Assembly: GCF_907165045.1 (NCBI RefSeq)
Contig: NZ_CAJRAU010000007.1
Location: forward strand, 1 to 64,000
Reading direction: 5' to 3'
DNA from: Dyadobacter linearis
GTDB taxonomy: Bacteria > Bacteroidota > Bacteroidia > Cytophagales > Spirosomataceae
Length of the DNA stretch: 64,000 nt
Part shown: positions 42,939 to 51,800 of the stretch, piece by piece
Layout of the letters: every line of letters starts with the position of its first letter
Numbering within the stretch: the first letter of the stretch is position 1
Notes under the pieces: generated by a model
Database searches by the model: none
Told to the model about the DNA's origin: nothing
The model's input: only the letters and a program-made list of their open reading frames with translations
Position numbers and translations under genes: made by a program

Positions 42939-43655
42939 TTAGTCATTTGTGGTACCTGCACCACTTCCGGTATTGCTACCTTGTTTGTTCTTCCGTTTTT
43001 TCGATTTTTTAGAATCATCCGTGGTTCCTGTTCCTCTGGAATCCTGGCCCACAGTACTCTGACTGCCAGAAGTTCCCGATGTTCCTGCGCCAGAGGTACC
43101 GGTAGTGCTACCTGTCCCTGAGCTGCCGGTGGAGGTTCCTGATTGGCTCTGACCGCCAGTAGTTGATGAACCTGTACTGCCCGATGTTCCGGTTGTACCC
43201 GAAGTTCCGGTAGTTCCTGTTCCCGAGCTGCTAGTGGAGCTACCCGACTGGCTCTGACCGCCGGTAGTTGATGTACCTGTACTGCCCGATGTTCCGGTTC
43301 CGGTAGCGCCAGAAGTTCCTGTAGCTCCGGTTCCCTGTACCTGGCTGCCGCCGGTTTGTCCGGTTCCCGAAGTGCTGCTGGAACTTCCTGTCTGGCCCTG
43401 ACTACCCGTAGTACCTGATGTTCCGGTAGTACCTGATGTGCCGGTGTTACCTGATCCCTGGACCTGGCTGCCGCTGGACTGTCCGGTTGTTCCGCTGGTA
43501 GATGAACCGCTCTTGTTTTTGTCTGTACCTTGCGTCGAACTTCCGCCTTGATTTGTTGTCTGGTTCTGCTGAGAACTTGTTCCGGTCGATTGTGCGTAAG
43601 ATGTGCCCGCTGCAAGTAACAGGAACATTGAAACACTTAGGATTACCTTTTTCAT
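42939..43655 (-). CDS. exported Ser/Thr/Gly/Gln-rich repeat protein
   Basis: This 238-residue protein has a signal peptide (VILSVSMFLLLAAGTSYAQ) and is then almost entirely S, T, G, Q and N, in imperfect repeats such as TGTSGTTGTSG and TTGGQSQSGSST. It ends in a basic patch (DSKKSKKRKNKQG) and a short GSGAGTTND tail. There is no fold or catalytic motif; it is probably a disordered surface or periplasmic protein. DNA repeats are equally regular, so length may vary between strains. A parallel frame of the same length is a shadow. Confidence 0.75.
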   Translation of the reverse strand: MKKVILSVSMFLLLAAGTSYAQSTGTSSQQNQTTNQGGSSTQGTDKNKSGSSTSGTTGQSSGSQVQGSGNTGTSGTTGTSGTTGSQGQTGSSSSTSGTGQTGGSQVQGTGATGTSGATGTGTSGSTGTSTTGGQSQSGSSTSSSGTGTTGTSGTTGTSGSTGSSTTGGQSQSGTSTGSSGTGSTTGTSGAGTSGTSGSQSTVGQDSRGTGTTDDSKKSKKRKNKQGSNTGSGAGTTND

Positions 43656-43683
43656 TTTCTTTTAGTTTTTGATGTGACGAATA

Positions 43684-43701
43684 CGCTTCAAACTTGAAGC
43701 G
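43684..43701 (-). promoter_or_regulatory. 18-bp palindrome upstream of the repeat-protein gene
   Basis: CGCTTCAA-AC-TTGAAGCG is a perfect dyad 28 bases before the start codon, in a position for an operator. No known binding protein is recognised. Confidence 0.45.
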
Positions 43702-43814
43702 GCAACGCATTTATAAAAACTGTTCCCGCAAAATCTGTGGATAAAAATCTCATCGCAGATTTATCTTTCTCGCATTCATCCTATTGTAGAAAACCTGAGA
43801 CCAGGTATCTGCTT

Positions 43815-45980
43815 CTAAAAAGAAAAATTATAACGCATCGAAAACGCTCTGCCCGGCAGGTTATAACCGCGTTTTTCGTAGTAATTCTCATCCGTCAGAT
43901 TGGCGATTTTCAGGCCTAGTGAATGATGTGCATTGACTTTGAATGATGCCGCAAAATCCATCACGGCATAGCTTGGATATTCAATTTCCGGGTTGATCGG
44001 GTCGGTGTAGTCAATGTCTTTGCGCTGGCCGACCGATCTTCCGGAAAGGCGCAATTGCAGCCATTTCCGATTGTCATACTGAACGCCGTAGTTGAATGTA
44101 TTTTTAGCCACATTCTGAATGTCACGTTCCACCGCAGAAGCGTCTGTTCCAACGATCAGTTCCTTCGCTTTTAGCAAGGATGAGCCCGTAACAAATGCTT
44201 TGAATGAATAGCGATAATCCTGAAACACACCAAAATCAAAAGAAACTTCCGTCTCAATTCCCTGGATCGCCGCGTCCGCCGCATTCACAAATGTTGCTCT
44301 CGAAACAATGACCTCGCCATCGCCCTGCGGCTCATTAACCACATTAATAATCTTAGCGATTCGGTTGTTAACCTTCGTTGAAAAGTAAGTAAGCCCTGCT
44401 GCGAGCCCGGAACCTGGCTTGCTATATTGAAATCCAAAGTCCCAGCTCAAACTGCTTTCATTTTTCAAATCCGGATTCCCAGCCGTGACCGCGATCCTTC
44501 CTTTGGCATCTTTAACCTCATTATAACCCGCCACCGAGTAAGCGTCCGTAGTGACGAATGCTCTGCCCGTTGCCACTTTCAGCCGAAGATCTGAGGTAAG
44601 CGCATAGGTGATTCCCAGGCTCGGGCTAACGAATGGCGTCGTTTTTTTGCCAGCCTGATAAGTGGGCAAAAGCGCTGTTTCCTTTACATTGAATGTAATG
44701 TTGTCATAGCGCACACCCGGTTGCAGCGTCCATTTTTTATAGTTCAAAAGCGCTTGTGCGTAAAAAGCCGACGAAGTGATTGAATAGGCAGGCTGCGTCG
44801 GCGCCCGCTCGGTCGTGTCATTGCTCCATCTTCGGCTGCTCGTTTGGGCGTTCAGATAGTCATACCCCAGCATGATCGTGTGCTTCCCGATCTTCCAGGA
44901 GTCCTTAATTTGTGCCCCAGTCCACTGGTTTTCTCCTTCGGCCGAGCGGAAAGGCGTTACCGGTTTTCCCGCAACATTCAGCGTGAAGTTTTTTGTATTT
45001 TCCTGTGCATGAAAGACTTTTACGCTTGGCTCATGATTTCCGATTATGCCTGAAACAGCCACGTCAACCGCATTTCTGTCATTATTTTTTTTACTCGCCT
45101 CCGCACTTCCGGATGATATTTCGCCGGGAGATTCCACGTTTCTCGCAACAAAATTTTCTCCGCTTACATCCACCCGCCAGTTTTTGCTCAATTGATAGCC
45201 CAGCCGCGCCCGGCCCGTGTAATAATGCAGGTTTGTAAATGGCCTGCGCTGTCCGTCCATAACCGTTTCATCCACCTGCTCGACCGGAATATCCGTGTAA
45301 TTTTTCTGTGCATTTTCAAACCCAAACAGATCCCGGAGCAGATTATTCTTTCCTATTTTATAATCCTTCGCACGCTTAAAATATGCGAACGAAACATCAT
45401 AGTCGAGCTTTTTGGTCAGGTTACCGCCTGCATTAAGCCCGGCCTGCATGGTCGTAAAACTGCCATATTCTACAAATGCATTTCCCTTGGTTGGGCCTTG
45501 TGATTTGGTGCGGATAATGTTGATCACCCCGCCCATTGCCTGCGAACCATACAAAGAAGATGCAGGCCCTTTCAGCACTTCAATGTGCTCGATGCCATTC
45601 AAATTGATCTGCGATAAATTAGTAACACCCGCCGGACGGCCATCGATCAGCAGCAATGTCCGCTGATTTAATCCTGAAAATTGCGGCCGGAATCCGCGGA
45701 TCCCGATGCCGGAAGACAAGTTTGGATATTGAATCACGTCAACGGCCGCCAGCTTGCGCACAATGTCGGTAATGTCAGCGGCCGGGGTGAGTTTTAAGTC
45801 TTCACTGGAAATGATCGTAAGCTGCTGCGCGAGATTTTCCTTCCGCGTTTCAAAGCGTGTTGCCGTGACAACGATGGGATTCAGCAAATTGGTTTTGCTT
45901 GAATCTGCAACTGGATTCTGTGCTTTTGCACAAAGCGAAATCGTCAGCAATGCTGCGATCTGGTAAGTAAATGTTTTCAA
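43815..45980 (-). CDS. btuB: TonB-dependent receptor, BtuB-like (cobalamin uptake)
   Basis: This 721-residue receptor has a signal peptide (YQIAALLTISLCAKAQ), the TonB box NPIVVTATR, a plug (TDIVRKLAAVDVIQYPNLSS, then RTLLLIDGRPAG and HIEVLKGPASSLYGSQAMGG) and a long barrel ending in an aromatic residue. It is smaller than SusC proteins and of BtuB/siderophore type. Cobalamin is the likely ligand because the transcript begins with a cobalamin riboswitch and the next gene is a Co/Ni transporter. Its start is 2 bases after the transporter stop. Confidence 0.85.
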   Translation of the reverse strand: MKTFTYQIAALLTISLCAKAQNPVADSSKTNLLNPIVVTATRFETRKENLAQQLTIISSEDLKLTPAADITDIVRKLAAVDVIQYPNLSSGIGIRGFRPQFSGLNQRTLLLIDGRPAGVTNLSQINLNGIEHIEVLKGPASSLYGSQAMGGVINIIRTKSQGPTKGNAFVEYGSFTTMQAGLNAGGNLTKKLDYDVSFAYFKRAKDYKIGKNNLLRDLFGFENAQKNYTDIPVEQVDETVMDGQRRPFTNLHYYTGRARLGYQLSKNWRVDVSGENFVARNVESPGEISSGSAEASKKNNDRNAVDVAVSGIIGNHEPSVKVFHAQENTKNFTLNVAGKPVTPFRSAEGENQWTGAQIKDSWKIGKHTIMLGYDYLNAQTSSRRWSNDTTERAPTQPAYSITSSAFYAQALLNYKKWTLQPGVRYDNITFNVKETALLPTYQAGKKTTPFVSPSLGITYALTSDLRLKVATGRAFVTTDAYSVAGYNEVKDAKGRIAVTAGNPDLKNESSLSWDFGFQYSKPGSGLAAGLTYFSTKVNNRIAKIINVVNEPQGDGEVIVSRATFVNAADAAIQGIETEVSFDFGVFQDYRYSFKAFVTGSSLLKAKELIVGTDASAVERDIQNVAKNTFNYGVQYDNRKWLQLRLSGRSVGQRKDIDYTDPINPEIEYPSYAVMDFAASFKVNAHHSLGLKIANLTDENYYEKRGYNLPGRAFSMRYNFSF

Positions 45981-45982
45981 TA

Positions 45983-46609
45983 TTAAAATGAATTGGAGAG
46001 CGTGATTGCTCCGATGACAATAGAAAAAGCGCCTACGAGATAATTGACGATCCTGAAAAACTGCTCACGTTTGGAGACATACCGGCTGATTGATAAAGCA
46101 AAAAAATAGCCATAAGCGGACATGGAAAGAATGATTCCCAAACTTTGAATGATGATGATCCAGACAGCAGTCCGCGCATCACTCGCCGCCAGGGTAAGCG
46201 CCACCGCACAAGCCCCGCCCGTGCCAGCGAGCCCATGCACCATGCCCACCCAAAAAGAGCGGCTAACCCGCTGCGGCGGATTCCTGTAAATTCGTGCGTC
46301 CCGCGGCAAGAAATTTCGCCTGATCGCCACAATCCCCAGCCAGATCATCAAAGGCCCGACGAGCATTTCGACTTTTCCGGAGACTTCAAGCGAAAGCTGA
46401 GATTTAAGCAGCAGCACCAAAACCGCAAACAAAATGAGGCTCAAAGAATGCCCCAGCGCCCAATGCATCGACCGCCAGATCAGCTTCCAGCGCCGCGCCG
46501 GACCCTGCTTTTCGTCGATGGCCAGCACAGAAACGGCCGCCATATGATCGGGTTCAAAAGAATGCTGGATGCCTAAAAGAAGGGAATCGACAAGTAAGTA
46601 ATTGACCAT
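45983..46609 (-). CDS. Ni/Co transporter-like membrane protein
   Basis: This protein of about 208 residues has the HX4DH signature HSFEPDH in its first helix, as in nickel/cobalt permeases, and a second metal-type motif GHSLSLILF. About six membrane helices are seen, with WVGMVHGLAGTGGACAVAL in the middle. It is similar to UreH/HupE/RcnA-type proteins. Cobalt uptake for the B12 pathway fits the riboswitch control. An earlier in-frame start at 46687 lies inside the riboswitch expression platform, so 46609 is preferred. Confidence 0.78.
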   Translation of the reverse strand: MVNYLLVDSLLLGIQHSFEPDHMAAVSVLAIDEKQGPARRWKLIWRSMHWALGHSLSLILFAVLVLLLKSQLSLEVSGKVEMLVGPLMIWLGIVAIRRNFLPRDARIYRNPPQRVSRSFWVGMVHGLAGTGGACAVALTLAASDARTAVWIIIIQSLGIILSMSAYGYFFALSISRYVSKREQFFRIVNYLVGAFSIVIGAITLSNSF

Positions 46610-46749
46610 AACAATCGAATAAGGTTTCGCCCAAAAGGCACTGAACTTATCCGGATTGGAAACAGGAGCATACAAGAGGAGGGGCAAAGACGCACACGCC
46701 CTGCCAACATCCTATCGCCTTTCTTCCCGAAAGCAAAACGGATATTCTC

Positions 46750-46982
46750 AACTGGCAGGTCTTCTGGCTCGTTCAACTTCTAACGCCTTCCCAGGTCAAT
46801 TTTGAATTTTGAATGAGTGAATGACTGAATGTTTTTATTCATTCATTCTATCATTCTATCATTCAAAATTGCACCCCAGTGGCATTATGTCAGAAGCTTG
46901 TAAATTGAACTTACAGCAGCGGGAACTGCTCCGGAATTACACCGGATTCCCTTTTAATTCCGCCAAAGGCGGACACCAAATG
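46750..46982 (-). promoter_or_regulatory. cobalamin riboswitch controlling transporter and btuB
   Basis: On the minus strand the conserved parts of the B12 element appear in order: TTTGGTGTCC, AAGGGAA (46947-46955), the GCTGTAAG region, GCCACTGG (46876-46883), GGGAAGGCG (46784-46792) and GAGCCAGAAGACCTGCC (46754-46770). The variable arm between GCCACTGG and GGGAAGG contains an octamer hairpin repeat. Downstream, CCTGCCA can pair with TGGCAGG at 46700-46706, exclusive of a GGGC/GCCC hairpin (46682-46701), a possible switching platform. Confidence 0.9.
46805..46870 (-). repeat. TGAATGAT octamer inverted repeat inside the riboswitch, copy 2
   Basis: The arms begin and end with AATTTTGAATGA and TCATTCAAAATT, and consist of TGAATGAN octamers. 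The element makes up nearly the whole variable arm of the btuB-side riboswitch. Confidence 0.88.
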
Positions 46983-46988
46983 AAGCGG

Positions 46989-46996
46989 CAAAGCTA
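46989..46996 (-). promoter_or_regulatory. -7 box of the transporter/btuB transcript
   Basis: On the minus strand TAGCTTTG, an exact TAnnTTTG match, 7 to 14 bases upstream of the riboswitch 5' end, so the RNA would start almost at the aptamer. Confidence 0.6.
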
Positions 46997-47029
46997 GATC
47001 TTTTTAATCTACTTTGTTAACATTTACCA

Positions 47030-47037
47030 TATCTTTG
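47030..47037 (+). promoter_or_regulatory. -7 box of the cobalamin biosynthesis operon
   Basis: TATCTTTG matches TAnnTTTG, about 38 bases before the rightward riboswitch. The two divergent -7 boxes are only 33 bases apart. Confidence 0.6.
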
Positions 47038-47075
47038 GCCCAATAACGAGTTCTTTACATTCTTTTTTCCAACAG

Positions 47076-47306
47076 AAACAGGTTTTACAAACCAGTAAAT
47101 TAATAGGGAATCGTGTGAGAATCACGAGCTGTCGCGCAACTGTAAGTAACGCAAACAACTGCCGTTCATAAGCGTCCACTGGAATAATAAATGAATGAAT
47201 GACTGAATGATTGAATGATTGAATATTCAGTCATTCAGTCATTCAATCATTCAAAATTCTGGGAAGGACGAACGTCAGGTTACAAGCCAGGAGACCTGCC
47301 TTTTTC
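47076..47306 (+). promoter_or_regulatory. cobalamin riboswitch controlling the biosynthesis operon
   Basis: The order is AACAGGTTTTACAAACC, AATAGGGAATCG, the core GCTGTCGCGCAACTGTAAG, GTCCACTGG (47174-47182), an octamer hairpin arm, CTGGGAAGG (47259-47267) and AAGCCAGGAGACCTGCC (47284-47300). All the highly conserved blocks of the cobalamin riboswitch are present. A 190-base leader follows before cobB, which holds the expression platform (for example GCGTGCTCCTGCACG). High B12 is expected to reduce expression. Confidence 0.9.
47189..47258 (+). repeat. TGAATGAT octamer inverted repeat inside the riboswitch, copy 3
   Basis: About four TGAATGAN units rightward and four complementary TCATTCAN units leftward, ending TCATTCAAAATT, occupy the variable arm between CCACTGG and CTGGGAAGG. 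The position is the same as in the divergent riboswitch. Confidence 0.88.
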
Positions 47307-47497
47307 AAAGTTGACGATGCTTTCGCGAGATGAAGCAAGTCGGTCCGGATATCTGTTTTTCGTGGTTTTAACAACCCGGAACTGCAACAGGCGTGCTCCT
47401 GCACGACATGCTGGCTTCCTCTTCTGATCGCATCGTGAAAATGATGCAAGGAGCTTTTAACACATTCAATGTCAGTTAAAAGAATGGAAGCAACGGC

Positions 47498-48820
47498 ATG
47501 AAATCACACTTTCTGATCTCAGCACCATCAAGCAATTCGGGTAAAACGACGGTTACCCTGGCACTGCTGCGCGCGCTGAAAAATCGGGGATTAACCGTGC
47601 AGCCCTTTAAATGCGGCCCGGACTACATCGACCCGACCCACCACGCGCATGCTTCGGGAAATATCAGCATCAATCTGGACACATTCATGGCTTCTGAAAG
47701 TCATGTAAAGGAACAATATCAGTCCTATTCCCAAGCTGCGGACGTATCGGTTACCGAAGGCGTGATGGGTTTGTTTGACGGGGCCGACAAAATGAGAGGA
47801 AGCAGTGCGGAAATTGCCGGGCTGCTCGACATTCCCGTAATCCTCGTGATGGACGCAAGATCCATGGCCTATTCTGTTGCGCCGCTTCTTTATGGATTAA
47901 AAAATTTCAGAAAGCAGATCAATGTTGTCGGTGTGATCTTCAATTTCGTAAACACAGCATCGCATTATAGTTTTTTGAAAGATGCCTGCGCAGATGTCGG
48001 CATTGAGCCATTGGGTTATTTGCCAAAAAATGAAGCGCTTCAAATTCCTTCCCGGCATTTAGGGCTACATATCTCATCAGAAACTGATTATGAAGTAATT
48101 ATCGAAAATGCAGCGCACGCGATTGAAGCAACCATTGATATAAAACGCCTGCTGGAAATCACTCAATATTCAAAGCCTGACACACATTTTAAAACCACTT
48201 TTTTACCAAAACAAAACTTGCAAATAGCAATCGCCCGCGACGAGGCATTTGCATTTACTTACCACCAGAACATTCAGGTGCTTTCCACTTTTGGCCAAAT
48301 CAAATGGTTTAGTCCGCTGCACGATGACACAATGCCGCCGGCTGATTTTCTGTATTTGCCCGGTGGCTATCCGGAGCTTTATTCAGCGCAGCTCAGCAAT
48401 AATCACAGCATGCGTGAAAGCATTAAGGCATACTGCGAAAGCGGCGGACTGACTTACGCTGAATGTGGCGGGTTAATGTATTTAGGGGAAAATTTAACAG
48501 ATAATAATGGACAAACATTTGCTATGGCCGGCGCGCTCAAATGCAGCACGACCATGCAAAACACGAAAATGACATTGGGTTACCGCACTGCCATTTGGGA
48601 AGATTTTTCATACAAAGGACACGAGTTTCATTACTCAGATTTTCACACCAATGAGCTGGAAAAACTGCCCGTCCAGTTCCTAAATGCAAAAGGAATTGAA
48701 ACACACACCCGGCTTTACAGACACAAAAACACCTTCGCTTCCTATATGCACGTGTATTGGGGCGAGAACGAACATTTCATCAATAAGCTATTGAAAATGA
48801 AAGGCTTGACGCGGTTATGA
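47498..48820 (+). CDS. cobB: cobyrinic/hydrogenobyrinic acid a,c-diamide synthase
   Basis: This 440-residue ATP- and glutamine-dependent amidase converts two carboxylates of the corrin to amides. The N-terminal domain has the P-loop-like APSSNSGKTTVTLALLRAL, DYIDPTHH and GVMGLFDGAD. The C-terminal class I glutaminase domain has the nucleophile in YAECGGLMYLG (Cys322 region) and a final histidine region near MHVYWG. Because CobN follows, the likely substrate is hydrogenobyrinic acid (late cobalt insertion); the anaerobic CbiA reaction cannot be told apart from sequence. First gene of the operon; it overlaps cobN by 4 bases. Confidence 0.9.
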   Translation: MKSHFLISAPSSNSGKTTVTLALLRALKNRGLTVQPFKCGPDYIDPTHHAHASGNISINLDTFMASESHVKEQYQSYSQAADVSVTEGVMGLFDGADKMRGSSAEIAGLLDIPVILVMDARSMAYSVAPLLYGLKNFRKQINVVGVIFNFVNTASHYSFLKDACADVGIEPLGYLPKNEALQIPSRHLGLHISSETDYEVIIENAAHAIEATIDIKRLLEITQYSKPDTHFKTTFLPKQNLQIAIARDEAFAFTYHQNIQVLSTFGQIKWFSPLHDDTMPPADFLYLPGGYPELYSAQLSNNHSMRESIKAYCESGGLTYAECGGLMYLGENLTDNNGQTFAMAGALKCSTTMQNTKMTLGYRTAIWEDFSYKGHEFHYSDFHTNELEKLPVQFLNAKGIETHTRLYRHKNTFASYMHVYWGENEHFINKLLKMKGLTRL

Positions 48821-51800
48821 AAGAAATCAAACGCCAGCGGATTACCCGCGCCGACGGAAAGTCGATCAACCTCGTGCAGCGCCGGGGACATTTATCCTAT
48901 TGCTATAATGCGTGCTGCTGCGGGCGGGTGGATAGGGGATATGCGCCCGTTCCGGTGGAGCTTTACAAAACCGAATGGCTGAAACGTAAGCTTCGCAACA
49001 AGGTCCACATGACCAAAGGCGGCTGCCTCGGACCGTGCACGCTGGCTAATGTGGTAACGCTGCTGTTCGACGGACATTCAGTCTGGTTTCATTCCATTAA
49101 TAATGACTGGCAGATCCTGGCCATTTTTGATTACATCGAAAGCATGGTTCAGGCCGATCGCTATCTCGTGCCACCTGCTGACCTAGCCGAATATGTGTTT
49201 CAATTTTACACCTGGAAAGGCTCCGAAAATGCAACATTGGCCGGCATTGTCGCCCAACCCACAGAAGGCATTGTATTCCTGACCCACGCTGACACTGACC
49301 TGCTGGCCCTCGACCGCACGATTCAAATTTTACCCGAAGATTTTCCCAAAACCATGGGCATGAGCCTGACCGGGATCAGAAGTGAAGAACAAATGGCGCA
49401 ATTGCTGGAACGTGAACTGGCTGAGGCAAAGATCATTGTCGTCCGCGTTCATGGCAGGCTAAGCACGATTCCAGGGTTCAGTCAGCTCGTCCATCTTGCC
49501 AATCAGCGCGGGCAATATCTGATCGTCGTCAGCGGGACAGGCGAATTCAACCCCGAATTTGCCGCCGTATCCACGGTTACGCCTGATGTTTTGCAGGAAA
49601 CATTGCATTACCTGAATGCAGGTGGTTATGCCAATTTGTATTCGTTATTATGCTATCTGTCAGACCATTTGCTCATCACCGGCTTTGGTGCGGAGCCGCC
49701 GGCAGCATTGCCTGAGCACGGTATTTATCATCCCGATTTGCCCGAGAACGCAGACATTTCTGACTGGCTGAAATATCACGATTACGCGCTCCCGACGGCC
49801 GGATTAACATTCTATCGTGCACATTGGATTAGTGGAAACACCGGTTTTGTGGATGCCATGATCCGCTCGCTGGAAGATCAGCGGCTGAATGTCCTTCCCG
49901 TTTTTACATCATCATTAAAATCCATAGATCCGAACACCGGCAAACCGCAGGCCTTTCAATATTTCGAAAATTCCGTGAAGCTGGATGTGCTGGTGAATAC
50001 AATATCTTTTGCCATGACGGACTTACAGCCTGCGGGGACGGTCAGCAAACCGCAATCGTCCCTGACAGCGCTGGACGTGCCGATCTTACAAGCCATTACG
50101 AGCGGCATGAGCCGCGGCCCCTGGGAAACTTCCTCGTGCGGATTGAATCCATTGGACACCGCCATGAACGTCGCTATTCCTGAATTCGACGGCCGCATTA
50201 TCACGGTTCCGGTTTCTTTTAAGGAAAAAGGCATCACAAATAAAGGTTATCAGGCCGTTGAAAACCGTGTTGACCGCGTTGCAGGGCTGGCGGCCCGATT
50301 TGCAAGATTGAGACATTTGCCCAACAGCAAAAAACGTATTGCTTTTATTTTTACCAATTCAAATACAAAAGCTTCGCAGGTTGGTAATGCAGTCGGGCTC
50401 GATGCGCCGGCCTCTTTAATGAATATCCTGAATGCCATGATGGCGGAGGGTTATCAAATTTCGAATCTCCCCGAATCAGGAACGGCGTTGATCCACGAAT
50501 TGATCGACCGCTGTTCGTATGATGAAAATTATTTGACGCCGCAGCAGCTTGCGCTCGCGCCGGGCCGTGTTGCAATTGATCAATATAAACATTGGTTTGA
50601 AGAACTTCCCGAGCAGGCGCGACAGAAAATGGTCAAACAATGGGGGCCGCCGCCGGGCGAAACTTATGTGCATAACATGCACATTGCATTGGCCGGACTG
50701 GATCTGGGCAATGCATTTGTGGCTTTGCAACCGCCCCGCGGCTACGGCATGGATCCCGACGCCATTTACCACCAGCCCGACCTGCCGCCAACGCACCATT
50801 ATTATGCATTGTATCGCTGGCTGCGCGATGACTGGCAGGCTGATGCAATCGTGCACGTAGGCAAGCATGGCACATTGGAATGGTTGCCGGGCAAAGGAAT
50901 TGGCTTGTCCGAAAATTGCTTTCCGGATGCATTTCTGGCGGATATGCCACTTTTTTATCCGTTTATTATCAACGATCCTGGCGAAGGTTCACAGGCCAAA
51001 AGACGTGCCCATGCAGTCGTGGTTGACCATTTAATGCCGCCTATGACGTCTGCGGACACCTATGGAGAGCTCGCGCAGCTCACCCAGTTGGTGGACGAAT
51101 ATTATCAGGTTGAAAGTCTGGACCCTGCCAAGTTGCCATTGCTGCAAAGGCAGATCTGGGAACTGATCAAGCAAACCAATCTGGACGCAGACCTTTCGGC
51201 GATGCTCAGCCGCGATCATGGCGATCACAAACACGATTGGGATGATGAAATGACGCCCGAAGGCGTGCCGGTCAGCATTGCCGAAATGGATGGAAAAGAT
51301 GTAGCGCATTTGATCGAAGACATTGACGGCTATTTGTGTGAACTGGGTGCTGCACAGATCAGAAATGGTCTGCATACGCTGGGTGAAATGCCTTTGGATC
51401 AATCACTTGTGGATATGCTGCAAGCGCTGACGAGGTTGCCTAATGCCGACGTGCCAGGTTTACAGTCGGAGCTGGCCGCATGCTTTAACATTGACCTCGA
51501 ATTGATTCTGGCAAGAAAAGGCGAGCGACTCACGCACGTTTCTCCACAATTACAGGAACTCGCAGGCCGCCCGGTTTTGACGGGCTCAGATGCGCTGGAA
51601 ACATTTGACGAGCTGTCGCAGCATTTGTTTACCTTATTAATGAAATACGGATTCCAGGTTCCTTCGATTAACCAGACATTGTTTGAAACATTCAACATTC
51701 CCCCCGCAGATCGCAGACTTTCGGGCATTTATCAGATCCTTGAATTTGTTTGTAAACATTTGGTTCCTAATCTCGCGCAGACTGAAAATGAGATCAATAA

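Noticed and set aside
42920-43636. Second 238-codon open frame on the same strand as the repeat protein
   Set aside because: It lies in another frame of a low-complexity repeat, lacks a signal peptide and is rich in R, P, Q and H as expected for a frame shadow of Ser/Thr/Gly repeats.
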